Positions 49,125 through 59,916 of a stretch of 64,000 nucleotides of DNA are shown in pieces. Under the pieces are notes generated by a model. The model did not search any database and had not been told where the DNA came from. It saw nothing but the letters and a program-made list of their open reading frames with translations. The stretch is from positions 106,641 to 170,640 of the forward strand of contig NZ_JARDJI010000010.1 of NCBI RefSeq assembly GCF_039907765.1. Direction: 5' to 3'. This DNA is from Aminobacter sp039907765. GTDB taxonomy: Bacteria > Pseudomonadota > Alphaproteobacteria > Rhizobiales > Rhizobiaceae. Position 1 is the stretch's first letter. Every line of letters starts with the position of its first letter. Position numbers and translations under genes: made by a program.

Positions 49125-50407
49125 TGGCGGTGGATGTCGTTACCTTCGGCTGCCGCCTCAACACCTACGAATCCGAGGTGATGAAGCGCGAGGCCAAGGC
49201 CGCCGGGCTCGAGGAGCTCAAGGGCGGCGCGGTCATCTTCAACACCTGCGCGGTGACCAGCGAAGCCGTGCGCCAGGCCAAGCAGTCGATCCGCAAGGCG
49301 CGGCGCGAGAACCCCGACGCGCGCATCATCGTCACCGGCTGTGCGGCGCAGACCGATCCGGCGGCCTTCACCGACATGGCCGAGGTCGACCTCGTGCTGG
49401 GCAACGAGGAAAAGCTCAAGGCGCACAATTATCGGGCGCTGCCGGACTTCGGCGTCAACGATTTCGAGAAGGCCCGCGTCAACGACATCTTTTCCGTGCG
49501 CGAGACCGCCGGCCATATGGTCGATGCGATCGAGGGGCGCGCCCGCGCCTTCGTGCAGGTGCAGAACGGCTGCGACCACCGCTGCACCTTCTGCATCATC
49601 CCCTATGGCCGCGGCAATTCGCGCTCGGTGCCGATGGGCGCTGTCGTCGAGCAGATCAAGCGGCTCGCCGGCAACGGCTATGCCGAATTGGTGCTGTCGG
49701 GCGTCGACATGACCAGCTACGGCGCCGACCTGCCGGGCGCGCCGCGTCTCGGCAAGCTGGTCAAGACCATCCTGCGCCAGGTGCCCGACCTGCGCCGGCT
49801 GCGCCTCTCCTCGATCGATTCCATCGAGGCCGACGAGGATTTGCTGGAGGCCGTGGCGACCGAGGCGCGGCTGATGCCGCACCTGCATCTGTCGCTGCAG
49901 TCGGGCGACGACATGATCCTGAAGCGCATGAAGCGCCGCCATCTGCGCGACCAGTCGATAAAGTTCTGCACCGACGTGCGCAAGCTTCGCCCCGACATCG
50001 TCTTCGGCGCCGACATCATCGCCGGCTTCCCGACCGAAACCGACGAGATGTTCGAGAACTCGATCCGCATCGTCGAGGAGTGCGGGCTGACCCATCTCCA
50101 CGTCTTCCCGTTTTCCCCGCGCGAAGGAACACCTGCCGCGCGCATGCCGCAGGTTCGCCGCGAGATCGTCAAGCAGCGCGCCGCGCGCCTGCGCGCCACA
50201 GGCGACGCCGCCTACAAACGCCATCTCGACGCCCTCGAGGGCTCGCACCAGAAGGTGCTCGTCGAGCGCGAGGGGCTCGGACGCACGGAAGGCTTCACCC
50301 TCGTTGCGCTCGACCAGGGTGCTGCGGGCGAAATCGTCGAGGTCGACATCGCCGGGCACGACGGCGAGCGACTGACCGCGGCACCGGCCGCCGCACGCGC
50401 GGCCTGA
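49124..50407 (+). CDS. mtaB: MtaB, tRNA t6A37 methylthiotransferase
   Basis: A 427-residue radical-SAM enzyme converting t6A37 to ms2t6A37 in ANN-decoding tRNAs. The N-terminal Fe-S cysteines are in TFGCRLNTYESEVM, NTCAVTSEA and VTGCAAQ; the radical-SAM CxxxCxxC is in NGCDHRCTFCIIPYGRGNSRSVP. A C-terminal TRAM region follows. Start ATG 49124 overlaps the dapF stop. It is followed 13 bp later by ftsY. Confidence 0.94.
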   Translation: MAVDVVTFGCRLNTYESEVMKREAKAAGLEELKGGAVIFNTCAVTSEAVRQAKQSIRKARRENPDARIIVTGCAAQTDPAAFTDMAEVDLVLGNEEKLKAHNYRALPDFGVNDFEKARVNDIFSVRETAGHMVDAIEGRARAFVQVQNGCDHRCTFCIIPYGRGNSRSVPMGAVVEQIKRLAGNGYAELVLSGVDMTSYGADLPGAPRLGKLVKTILRQVPDLRRLRLSSIDSIEADEDLLEAVATEARLMPHLHLSLQSGDDMILKRMKRRHLRDQSIKFCTDVRKLRPDIVFGADIIAGFPTETDEMFENSIRIVEECGLTHLHVFPFSPREGTPAARMPQVRREIVKQRAARLRATGDAAYKRHLDALEGSHQKVLVEREGLGRTEGFTLVALDQGAAGEIVEVDIAGHDGERLTAAPAAARAA

Positions 50408-50420
50408 CGAAAGCGACCGC

Positions 50421-52193
50421 ATGGCATTCGGGTTCATCAAGAAAGTCTTCTCTTTCGGCAAGAAGGAGACCGTCGAGCAGCCGGCCGAGAACGAGGTCCT
50501 GCCGCCGCTGAATTTCGACGCGCTGGAAGCGTTGAAGCCGACGGAAGAGGTGGCGGTGGCGGCGGCAGCGGACACGCCTGTTGTTCCGGACACACCGGCC
50601 GAGGAACCGAAGCCGGAACCGGCTCCGGAAGCACCGCCTGCGCCACCCATAGTGCCCGCACCCAAACCGGCCGAGCAGCCTGCTCCGGCTGAGCCTGCAC
50701 CACAGCCTGTTCCGCCGGAAGAGCCGAAGCCCGCTCCGGAACCAGAAGTTCCTGCCGTCGAGCCTGAAAAGCCCGCCGAGCAGCCCGTGCCTGCGCCGAG
50801 CCCGGTCGAGCCTGAGCCTGCGCCGACAGAACCCGAGCCAGCACCGGCTGAAGTTCCGCTGCCGCCGGCAGAGCCGGCCTCGCCCGAACCGCCGGAAGAA
50901 ATTCCTGCTCGCCCGGCGCCTTCCGCGCCCGAACCGACGATGCGCGCGCCCGAGCCGGAGCCTGCGATTCCCCTCCCCCTTGAGGGGAGGGTGGCCGCGC
51001 AGCGGCCGGGTGGGGTTGCCGAATCGCCGGACGCGACGCCGCGCGTTGCAGAGACGACCCCCTCTGGTCCTTCGGACCATCTCCCCCTCAAGGGGGGAGA
51101 GGAGGTCGCGCCGGTCGCAGCGCTGCGCGAAACCATTGCCGAGCGGGCACCCGTGGAGGCAGCGCCCGAACCGGCGGTTCCCGCGGCAGAGCCAAAGCCA
51201 TCCGCCGGCAAGGTCACCGTCCAGAAGAAGGTCGAGCAGAAGGCCGAGGTGGTCGAGGCGGCTGCGCCGAAGCCGCGCCTGTCGTGGTTCCAGCGCTTGC
51301 GCCAGGGCCTGTCGCGTTCGTCGAAGGAGCTTTCCGGCAACATCGCCGGCATCTTCACCAAGCGGAAGCTCGACGAAGACACGCTGCAGGACCTCGAGGA
51401 CGTACTGATCCGCGCCGATCTCGGCGTCGAGACGGCGCTGCGCGTCACCGATGCGCTGGCGTCGAGCCGCTACGGAAAGGACGTGTCCGACCACGAGGTC
51501 CGCTCGATCATGGCGGTCGAGGTCGAGAAGGTGCTGAAGCCGGTGGCGCTGCCGCTGGAGCTCGACCTCTCGCACAAGCCGCATGTCATCCTGGTCGTCG
51601 GCGTCAACGGCACCGGCAAGACCACCACCATCGGCAAGCTCGCCGCCAAGCTGACCGAAGGCGGGCTGTCGGTGATGCTCGCCGCCGGCGACACGTTCCG
51701 TGCCGCGGCCATCGAGCAGCTGAAGATCTGGGGCGAGCGGACGAAGTCGCCCGTCATCGCCACCAAGCTCGGGGCGGACGCCGCGGGCCTCGCCTACGAC
51801 GCCTTCGAGAAGGCCAGGGAAGCGGGCTCGGACGTGCTGATCATCGACACGGCCGGCCGCCTGCAGAACAAGGCCGAGCTGATGGCCGAGCTCGCGAAGA
51901 TCGTGCGCGTGCTCGGCAAGCTCGACCCCGAGGCGCCGCACACGGTGCTGCAGACGGTCGACGCCACCACCGGCCAGAACGCGCTCAACCAGGTCGAGAT
52001 CTTCCGCAATGTGGCGGGCGTCAACGGCCTGGTGATGACAAAACTCGACGGCACGGCGCGCGGCGGTATTTTGGTCGCAATCGCGGCCAAACATAGACTG
52101 CCGGTCTATTTCATCGGCGTCGGCGAGCAGGTCGACGATCTCGAACCATTTTCGGCGAGCGATTTCGCCAAGGCGATCGCGGGAGTCGCCTGA
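50421..52193 (+). CDS. ftsY: FtsY, signal recognition particle receptor
   Basis: A 590-residue protein. The first 280 residues are an acidic Pro/Ala/Glu-rich tail with repeats such as EPAPAEP; the NG GTPase domain follows (about 290-590) with GVNGTGKTTT near 393, DTAGR near 477 and TKLDG near 540. It docks ribosome-SRP complexes at the inner membrane. Residues about 183-228 are encoded by an inserted palindromic element (see 50968-51105), which has kept the frame. The N-terminal MAFGFIKKVFSFGKK looks like the membrane-binding start. Confidence 0.96.
   Translation: MAFGFIKKVFSFGKKETVEQPAENEVLPPLNFDALEALKPTEEVAVAAAADTPVVPDTPAEEPKPEPAPEAPPAPPIVPAPKPAEQPAPAEPAPQPVPPEEPKPAPEPEVPAVEPEKPAEQPVPAPSPVEPEPAPTEPEPAPAEVPLPPAEPASPEPPEEIPARPAPSAPEPTMRAPEPEPAIPLPLEGRVAAQRPGGVAESPDATPRVAETTPSGPSDHLPLKGGEEVAPVAALRETIAERAPVEAAPEPAVPAAEPKPSAGKVTVQKKVEQKAEVVEAAAPKPRLSWFQRLRQGLSRSSKELSGNIAGIFTKRKLDEDTLQDLEDVLIRADLGVETALRVTDALASSRYGKDVSDHEVRSIMAVEVEKVLKPVALPLELDLSHKPHVILVVGVNGTGKTTTIGKLAAKLTEGGLSVMLAAGDTFRAAAIEQLKIWGERTKSPVIATKLGADAAGLAYDAFEKAREAGSDVLIIDTAGRLQNKAELMAELAKIVRVLGKLDPEAPHTVLQTVDATTGQNALNQVEIFRNVAGVNGLVMTKLDGTARGGILVAIAAKHRLPVYFIGVGEQVDDLEPFSASDFAKAIAGVA
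50968..51105 (+). repeat. Palindromic repeat element inside ftsY
   Basis: About 138 bp with four short hairpins: CCCTCCCC/GGGGAGGG, GGCCGC/GCGGCC, TGGTCC/GGACCA and CCCCCT/AGGGGG. The segment TCTCCCCCTCAAGGGGGGAGA differs by one base from a segment of the 54855-55034 element, so both belong to one repeat family normally found between genes in these bacteria. Here it is in frame and translated (residues about 183-228 of FtsY). Confidence 0.75.
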
Positions 52194-52234
52194 TGCGTTT
52201 CCGCTAGCCGGAAACGATCGGAAGCCAGGAAGCC

Positions 52235-52888
52235 ATGAACGCACCCATCCTCGAACGCGACCCCTCCGATCCGCAGCGCAAGAAGCAGGAGGTCAGCCCG
52301 CTGCTCAAGCTGGTGCTGGAACTCGGGCCGCTGGTGGTGTTCTTCTTCGCCAATGCCCGCGGCGAATGGCTCGCGGCCCGCTTCCCGGCGCTGGCCGATC
52401 TCGGCGGGCCGATCTTCATCGCCACCGGCCTGTTCATGGCCGCCACGGCGATCGCACTGGCAGCCTCGTGGACGCTGACCCGGTCGCTGCCGATCATGCC
52501 GCTGCTGTCGGGCGCGGTGGTCTTCGTGTTCGGCGCGCTGACGCTCTATCTGCAGGACGACGTCTTCATCAAGATGAAGCCGACCATCGTCAACACGCTG
52601 TTCGGGGTCATCCTGCTCGGCGGACTGCTGTTCGGCAAGTCGCTGCTCGGCTACGTCTTCGATTCCGCCTTCAAGCTCGACGCCGAGGGCTGGCGCAAGC
52701 TCACCTTCCGCTGGGGGCTGTTCTTCCTGTTCCTCGCGGTGGTCAACGAGGTGGTGTGGCGCAGTTTCTCGACCGACACCTGGGTGGCCTTCAAGGTGTG
52801 GGGCATCATGCCGATCACGCTGCTTTTCACCTTCAGCCAGATGCCGCTGATCATGCGCCATTCGCTGGAGGAGCAGCCCGGCAAATAG
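52235..52888 (+). CDS. yciB: YciB/septation protein A, inner-membrane protein
   Basis: A 217-residue protein with five or six membrane spans: LKLVLELGPLVVFFFANARGEW at the start, MKPTIVNTLFGVILLGGLLFGKSLLGYVFD in the middle, WRKLTFRWGLFFLFLAVVNEVVW at the end. Known as IspZ/YciB; takes part in envelope growth and septation. An 8-bp hairpin (CGTTTCCG/CGGAAACG, 52196-52216) lies between the ftsY stop and this gene. Fourth gene of the dapF run. Confidence 0.93.
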   Translation: MNAPILERDPSDPQRKKQEVSPLLKLVLELGPLVVFFFANARGEWLAARFPALADLGGPIFIATGLFMAATAIALAASWTLTRSLPIMPLLSGAVVFVFGALTLYLQDDVFIKMKPTIVNTLFGVILLGGLLFGKSLLGYVFDSAFKLDAEGWRKLTFRWGLFFLFLAVVNEVVWRSFSTDTWVAFKVWGIMPITLLFTFSQMPLIMRHSLEEQPGK

Positions 52889-53053
52889 GCCGGGTTGCCC
52901 GAAATCCCAACCCCTCGTTAATGCGCCATGCGCAAGGCGCATTGCTGCGTTGCAGCATCTTATTTTGCAGTGCAGCAGTTCCTATGTCATCCTGAGATCG
53001 ATCAGGGAGGTCATATCGCGCCGCAACGTGCGGCGGATGAAAGGAACGGAACC

Positions 53054-53221
53054 ATGTTCTTCGACAGCCTTCTGAGCCGCGCGCGTCAGAGCGCCGCCAA
53101 GCGCAAGCAGTACAAGCGCCTCGTCGCCGAGATCGACAGCTTCTCGGGCCGCGACCTCGCCGATATGCGCGCCGACCGCAGCGAGATGCTGTACCAGGCC
53201 TTCAAGCAGGTTTACGGCTAA
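53054..53221 (+). CDS. DUF1127-like small protein (55 residues)
   Basis: MFFDSLLSRARQSAAKRKQYKRLVAEIDSFSGRDLADMRADRSEMLYQAF shows the basic N-terminus and the L..D(L)...R pattern of short DUF1127 proteins. Start at ATG 53054 after AAGGAACGGAACC. In Brucella and Agrobacterium such small proteins are controlled by the LysR-type regulator VtlR. The upstream region holds a TGC/GCA-rich repeat (52943-52977) that could be a binding site. Convergent with ccmG (50-bp gap). Confidence 0.78.
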   Translation: MFFDSLLSRARQSAAKRKQYKRLVAEIDSFSGRDLADMRADRSEMLYQAFKQVYG

Positions 53222-53270
53222 CCCGAACGGCGCGTCCGTAACGGCGCGTCCGTAACCTGAGCGAATTCGA

Positions 53271-53846
53271 CTACTGCGCGGCCAGCGCCTTCTCGATTTC
53301 CGGCATGAGGGTCGCCCGTACCGATTCCGGCGTCATCGGGCCGACATGCTTGAACGCGACCTTGCCGTCCTTGCCGACCAGGAAGGTCTCGGGGATTCCG
53401 TAGACACCCCAGTCGATCGCCGAGCGACCCTTCGGGTCCACGCCCAGGACGTCGAAGGGATTGCCGAGCTCGCCGAGGAAGCGGCGGGCGTTCTCGGGCT
53501 TGTCCTTGTAGTTGAACCCCGCCACCGTCACGCGCTGGTCCTTGGACAGCTCGACGATCACCGGATGCTCCTCGCGGCAGGGTGCGCACCACGACGCCCA
53601 CACATTGACCAGCGTCACCTTGCCGATGAAATCCACCGAGTTGAGGCCGGGCAGCGACACGCCCTCGAGCGGCGGCAGCTCTGTCTTCGGCGCCGCCTGG
53701 CCGATCAGCGCCGACGGCACCACAGCAAGGTTGCGGCCGGACAGGAGCTGGGCCAGGAACACGCCCGCCAGCGCCAGGAAGAGCAGCAGCGGCAGCAGGA
53801 TGAACAGCTTGCGCGGGCGTGGCGGATTTTCGGTTTCGATGCTCAT
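53271..53846 (-). CDS. ccmG: CcmG/DsbE, cytochrome c maturation thioredoxin
   Basis: A 191-residue membrane-anchored thioredoxin. The N-terminal anchor (LFILLPLLLFLALAGVFLAQLL) precedes the periplasmic domain with WCAPC (Cys 87 and 90), GFNYKDKPENARRFLGELGNPF and YGIPETFLVGKDGK. It reduces apocytochrome c thiols for haem attachment. Start at ATG 53846, overlapping the ccmD stop by four bases. Last gene of the ccm cluster. Confidence 0.94.
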   Translation of the reverse strand: MSIETENPPRPRKLFILLPLLLFLALAGVFLAQLLSGRNLAVVPSALIGQAAPKTELPPLEGVSLPGLNSVDFIGKVTLVNVWASWCAPCREEHPVIVELSKDQRVTVAGFNYKDKPENARRFLGELGNPFDVLGVDPKGRSAIDWGVYGIPETFLVGKDGKVAFKHVGPMTPESVRATLMPEIEKALAAQ

Positions 53847-54013
53847 GGACGGGCTCCGCTGCGGTCCGAGCGGCGGCGATGGCCGGCGGCTTCGAGTTCC
53901 GCCAGCTCGCGCTTGCGGGCGCGCTGGTCGAAGAGGATCCACAGGACCAGGCCGGCTATGGCCAGGGCCGAAGCGCCGTAAGCCGCCGTGACGTAGAGGG
54001 CGTGTGGGCTCAT
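53843..54013 (-). CDS. ccmD: CcmD, haem exporter accessory protein
   Basis: A 56-residue single-span protein (MSPHALYVTAAYGASALAIAGLVLWILFDQ then a basic tail RARKRELAELE), the shape and length of CcmD, which helps release CcmE from the CcmABC complex. Start at ATG 54013; the TTG at 54034 would add seven residues. Normally ccmC stands directly before ccmD; here the preceding 140 bp hold no ccmC. Overlaps ccmG by four bases. Confidence 0.88.
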   Translation of the reverse strand: MSPHALYVTAAYGASALAIAGLVLWILFDQRARKRELAELEAAGHRRRSDRSGARP

Positions 54014-54153
54014 CGGGCGGCAGTCCGCTGACAAAGTTCAAACATGACAATCTTTCCGACCACGCTTCAATTAGCCATGAGCGCGCGCGCATGCAATCGG
54101 ACGTCGCGCCGCACCCGGCCGCGATGAAGCGATCGTGATCGCCGGACAGATGT

Positions 54154-54819
54154 TCAGTCGGTGCCCGAATGCAGCGCCACGGCGGCCGCCAGCGGGCCGA
54201 TGACGGCAAGGAACAGGGTCAGCGCACAGAGGATCACGAAGGGCGGCATGAACGGGTCAGGGTCGTTGACCGCGCCATAGGCGGCGGTGACGCCGAAGAT
54301 CAGCACTGGAATGACCAGCGGCAGGATCAATACCGAGATCAGCAGCCCGCCGCGCGGCAGGGCGACGGTGACCGCCGCACCGGCGGCGCCGACGAAGACG
54401 ATCGCCGGCGTGCCGACGAGCAGGGTGAGAGCGGCGGCGCCGATGCCGACGGGTTCCATGTTCATGAACAGGCCGAGCATCGGGGCGGCGACGACAAGCG
54501 GCAGCACGCTCGCCGTCCAGTGGGCCAGGCATTTGACGAAGACGGTCAGCGCCAGCACGTGCCGGTCGGCGTTGAGCACCAAAAGGTCGAGCGAGCCGTC
54601 CTCGCGGTCCGCCTGGAACAGCCGGTCGAGGCCGAGCAGGCTGGCGAGCAGCGCGCCGATCCAGAGGATGGCCGGACCGATGCGGGCGAGCAGGTTGAGG
54701 TCGGGGCCGACGCCGAAGGGGATGGTGACGATGACGGCAAGGAAGAACAGCACGCCGGTCAGCGCCCCGCCGCCGGCGCGGACGCCCATCCTGAGGTCGC
54801 GGAGATAGAGGGCTAGCAT
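54154..54819 (-). CDS. ccmB: CcmB, haem exporter membrane subunit
   Basis: A 221-residue six-span membrane protein: LYLRDLRMGVRAGGGALTGVLFFLAVIVTIPFGVGPD at the start, ASLLGLDRLFQADREDGSLDLLVL (the conserved FxxDxEDGSLxxL motif) and PRGGLLISVLILPLVIPVLIFG. It pairs with CcmA in the CcmABCD ABC complex of system I cytochrome c maturation. Start at ATG 54819. The gene is separated from ccmA by an inverted-repeat element and from ccmD by 140 bp where ccmC is expected. Confidence 0.93.
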   Translation of the reverse strand: MLALYLRDLRMGVRAGGGALTGVLFFLAVIVTIPFGVGPDLNLLARIGPAILWIGALLASLLGLDRLFQADREDGSLDLLVLNADRHVLALTVFVKCLAHWTASVLPLVVAAPMLGLFMNMEPVGIGAAALTLLVGTPAIVFVGAAGAAVTVALPRGGLLISVLILPLVIPVLIFGVTAAYGAVNDPDPFMPPFVILCALTLFLAVIGPLAAAVALHSGTD

Positions 54820-54854
54820 GAGAGCTGCCTTCCATTGATCTGGGCGGAAAGGTC

Positions 54855-55034
54855 GCGCTTCTTCGCACCCCCCTCTGTCCTGCCGGACATCTCCCCCGCA
54901 AGGGGGGAGATCACGCTGTGGGCCGGTCGTCGCCAATCGCCAATGGTGCAGGAATGGCGGCAAGGCTGGAGCTGCCAATCTCCTCCCTTGCGGGGGAGAT
55001 GTCCGGCAGGACAGAGGGGGGTGCGAAGAAGCGC
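54855..55034. repeat. 180-bp inverted-repeat element between ccmA and ccmB
   Basis: Two 57-base arms (54855-54911 and 54978-55034), nearly perfect inverted copies, flank a 66-base spacer. The arms start GCGCTTCTTCGCACC and contain CTGTCCTGCCGGACATCTCC. No gene is encoded. The same type of CCCCCT-rich palindrome is found inside ftsY. Such elements are scattered between genes in Mesorhizobium-like genomes, and here it lies within an operon, so a hairpin may affect ccmB expression. Confidence 0.85.
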
Positions 55035-55041
55035 GGAGCTT

Positions 55042-55653
55042 TCAGACATGCGCCCGCCCCATCTCCAGCGTCTTCGCCCCTTCCAGCCCCAAGGGCAGGT
55101 GGGTCGCGGCGACGATGATGCCGCCGGCCTGGCAATGGTCGCGCATGAGGGCGGCGAACTGCGCTTCGGACGCCTTGTCGAGGCCTGCGGTCGGCTCGTC
55201 CAGAAGCCAGACCGGGCGATGGCTGATGAGCAGCTTGGCGATCGCGGCGCGGCGCTTCTGGCCGGTCGAGAGATAGCCGAAGGGCAGATGGCCGAGGCCG
55301 TCGAGGCCGACGTCCTCCAGCGCTTCAGTGATGCCGAGCTTGCCGTTGCCGGCAAAGCTTTGCCAGAACTCCAGGTTCTCGGAGACCGTCAGCGCCGCCT
55401 TCATTGCGTTCTGGTGGCCGAGATAGTGGCACGCGGACGCAACCGTCGGGAAATCCTCGCCGCCGCCCTCGACGGCGATTCGCCCGTGGGCGTGCGGCAG
55501 CAGGCCGGCGACGACGCGCAGAAGGGTCGACTTGCCTGAGCCGTTGGGCCCGGTGACGGTGAGCGCCTCGCCGTTTCCGAGCGCGAAACCGACGCCGGCG
55601 AAAACCGTTTCGCCGCCCCTTTCCCCGCTCAGATCATCGGCGATCAGCCGCAT
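55042..55653 (-). CDS. ccmA: CcmA, haem exporter ATP-binding subunit
   Basis: A 203-residue ABC ATPase. Walker A GPNGSGKST at 35-43, signature LSTGQKRR near 128-135, Walker B WLLDEPTAGLD. It drives release of haem-bound CcmE. First gene of the cluster, divergent from acnA with a 283-bp gap as in other Rhizobiales. The only problem of the cluster is the missing ccmC. Confidence 0.93.
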   Translation of the reverse strand: MRLIADDLSGERGGETVFAGVGFALGNGEALTVTGPNGSGKSTLLRVVAGLLPHAHGRIAVEGGGEDFPTVASACHYLGHQNAMKAALTVSENLEFWQSFAGNGKLGITEALEDVGLDGLGHLPFGYLSTGQKRRAAIAKLLISHRPVWLLDEPTAGLDKASEAQFAALMRDHCQAGGIIVAATHLPLGLEGAKTLEMGRAHV

Positions 55654-55936
55654 GCTTCCCCCGTCGCCGAAGCCGGTTTGCCGCTGTCTTGCGTCGCAGC
55701 AAATTAGGCGATTCTCCGTCTAGAACTATTCCAGGAAATTCTCTATATGCCACTCGACCATGCCAGCGGTCGGCATGGAAACAGAATATGCGCCGAACCA
55801 GCGCACGCGCCGCCTTGAACGGCTCGGGTTGCTTGGGAGCGGACAGCGGAAATGGCCGTACCCGCACCTTTGCGCGTGATTGCATGCCATCGGAGTCCGT
55901 TCCCGTGTAGGCTGAACAGACAAGGATGGATCGCAC

Positions 55937-58627
<2,691 letters not shown>

Positions 58628-58655
58628 GGCGGCCGTAGCGTTACACGTGAATCAA

Positions 58656-58688
58656 GGCCGCCGGGGCGCAAGCTCCGGCGGCTTTTTT
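58656..58688 (+). terminator. Rho-independent terminator after acnA
   Basis: GCCGCCGG pairs with CCGGCGGC around GGCGCAAGCT and is followed by TTTTTTC. It begins 29 bp after the acnA stop. Confidence 0.9.
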
Positions 58689-58763
58689 CTGACCTGGGCG
58701 ACAGCGGCAAGAACCGGAAAGGCAGCATCCCTTGCCTTGTGGGCCGGCGCTGCCTAGAGACGA

Positions 58764-59549
58764 TTGCATCGCAACGCACCCCGCAGGCCAGCCTTGTCGC
58801 TTGTTTCCGTCGCCATCCTCTTCCTCTCCGGCTTCCTGTCGGGCGTCGTCAATGCCATCGCCGGCGGCGGCACCTTCCTCACCTTCGGCGCGCTGACCAT
58901 GACCGGCCTGCCGCCGATCGCCGCCAACGCCACATCGTCGATCGCCCAGTTCCCCGGCTACGTCACGTCGACCTACGCCTATCTCGCCGACATCAGGCGC
59001 ATGTGGCGCGGCGCCCTCGCCTTCGCCTTCATCTCCGCCGTCGGCGCGCTGGCCGGCGCTCTGATCCTGCTGTCGCTGGACAATGTCTCGTTCGGCGCGC
59101 TGGTGCCGTGGCTGCTGCTCGCCGCCACCGCGCTTTTCGCCGCCGGCCCCTGGCTCCGGCCGAAAAAACTCGCCCAGCGACAGGAAGGTGCATCGTCCTC
59201 GCGCGCCGGCCGCATCGTCCAGTTCTTCACCGCGATCTATGGCGGCTTCTTCGGCGCCGGCATGGGCGTGATGATGCTCGCCACCCTCGGTCTCACCGAA
59301 GGCGGCGACTACCACCGGCTGAATGCGCTGAAGAACATGCTGTCCATCGTCATCGCCGCGGTCGCCATCGTCATCTTCGCCTCGGGCGGGGTGGTGGCCT
59401 GGGTGGAAGCGGCGATCATGGTGCCGGGCGTGGCGCTCGGCGGCTATGCCGGCGTCTGGACGGCGCGGCGCGTGCCGCAGGCCGTTGTCCGCAGCTTCGT
59501 GGTCGCGGTCGGGCTGTTTTTGGCATTCTATTATTTCACCAAGGGCTGA
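58764..59549 (+). CDS. TauE/SafE-family (TSUP) membrane transporter
   Basis: A 261-residue protein with eight membrane segments in two repeats. AILFLSGFLSGVVNAIAGGGTFLTFGALTMTGLPPIAANATSSIA (about 16-62) and IYGGFFGAGMGVMMLATLGLTEGGDYHRLNALKNMLSIV (about 156-195) are the two TSUP signatures. Members export sulfite, sulfoacetate or related anions; the substrate is not readable. The start is uncertain: the frame opens with TTG at 58764, and a TTG at 58794 (LSLVSV...) is also possible. The intended protein begins before the first span. Confidence 0.85.
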   Translation: MHRNAPRRPALSLVSVAILFLSGFLSGVVNAIAGGGTFLTFGALTMTGLPPIAANATSSIAQFPGYVTSTYAYLADIRRMWRGALAFAFISAVGALAGALILLSLDNVSFGALVPWLLLAATALFAAGPWLRPKKLAQRQEGASSSRAGRIVQFFTAIYGGFFGAGMGVMMLATLGLTEGGDYHRLNALKNMLSIVIAAVAIVIFASGGVVAWVEAAIMVPGVALGGYAGVWTARRVPQAVVRSFVVAVGLFLAFYYFTKG

Positions 59550-59562
59550 GGACGCCACGATC

Positions 59563-59604
59563 TTCCCATATTGGGAATATCCTACTTGTTCCCAAATTGG
59601 GAAC
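59563..59604. promoter_or_regulatory. Two operators upstream of higBA
   Basis: Two inverted repeats, TTCCCATATTGGGAA (59563-59577) and GTTCCCAAATTGGGAAC (59588-59604), share TTCCCA-N3-TGGGAA and are 26 bp apart from centre to centre. They end 16 bases before the higB start. The antitoxin, an XRE-type protein, most likely binds here to repress the operon. Confidence 0.8.
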
Positions 59605-59619
59605 TAGCTATATGTAGCC

Positions 59620-59916
59620 ATGCAGATATTGAGCAAGAAGACGCTGCGGGACTTCTGGGACAAACATCCCCAGGCGCAGCGTCCGCTGACCGCTTGGTAT
59701 CATGCGGTAGGCACAGCCACCTGGACTGGCCCGGCTGACGTAAAGGCTTTCTTCGGCGCGAACGTCGATTTTGTGGCCGACAACCGCATTGTCTTCGACA
59801 TCGCGGGCAACAAATACCGGCTGGTGGTGCATGTCAGCTACAGGTTCAGGCGCGTGCTGATCAAATTCGTCGGAACGCATGCCGAGTACGACAAGATAGA
59901 CGTGGAGACGGTGTGA
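59620..59916 (+). CDS. higB: HigB-type toxin (mRNA interferase)
   Basis: A 98-residue RelE-fold toxin. ILSKKTLRDFWDKHPQAQRPLTAWYHAVGTATWTGPADVKAFF and VFDIAGNKYRLVVHVSYRFRRVLIKFVGTHAEYDKID match HigB (type II), with basic residues and the C-terminal THAEYDKI motif common to cleaving toxins. Its end overlaps the antitoxin start by four bases (ATGA). The toxin-first order is typical of higBA. Confidence 0.88.
   Translation: MQILSKKTLRDFWDKHPQAQRPLTAWYHAVGTATWTGPADVKAFFGANVDFVADNRIVFDIAGNKYRLVVHVSYRFRRVLIKFVGTHAEYDKIDVETV

Noticed and set aside
50600..50960. Repetitive GAGCCTGCGCC-like units in ftsY as a CRISPR or tandem array
   Set aside because: They encode an irregular Pro/Ala/Glu-rich linker with no fixed repeat length or spacers.
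54035..54153. Possible ccmC remnant
   Set aside because: All frames of this gap were read; none shows CcmC sequence such as the WWD-type haem segment.
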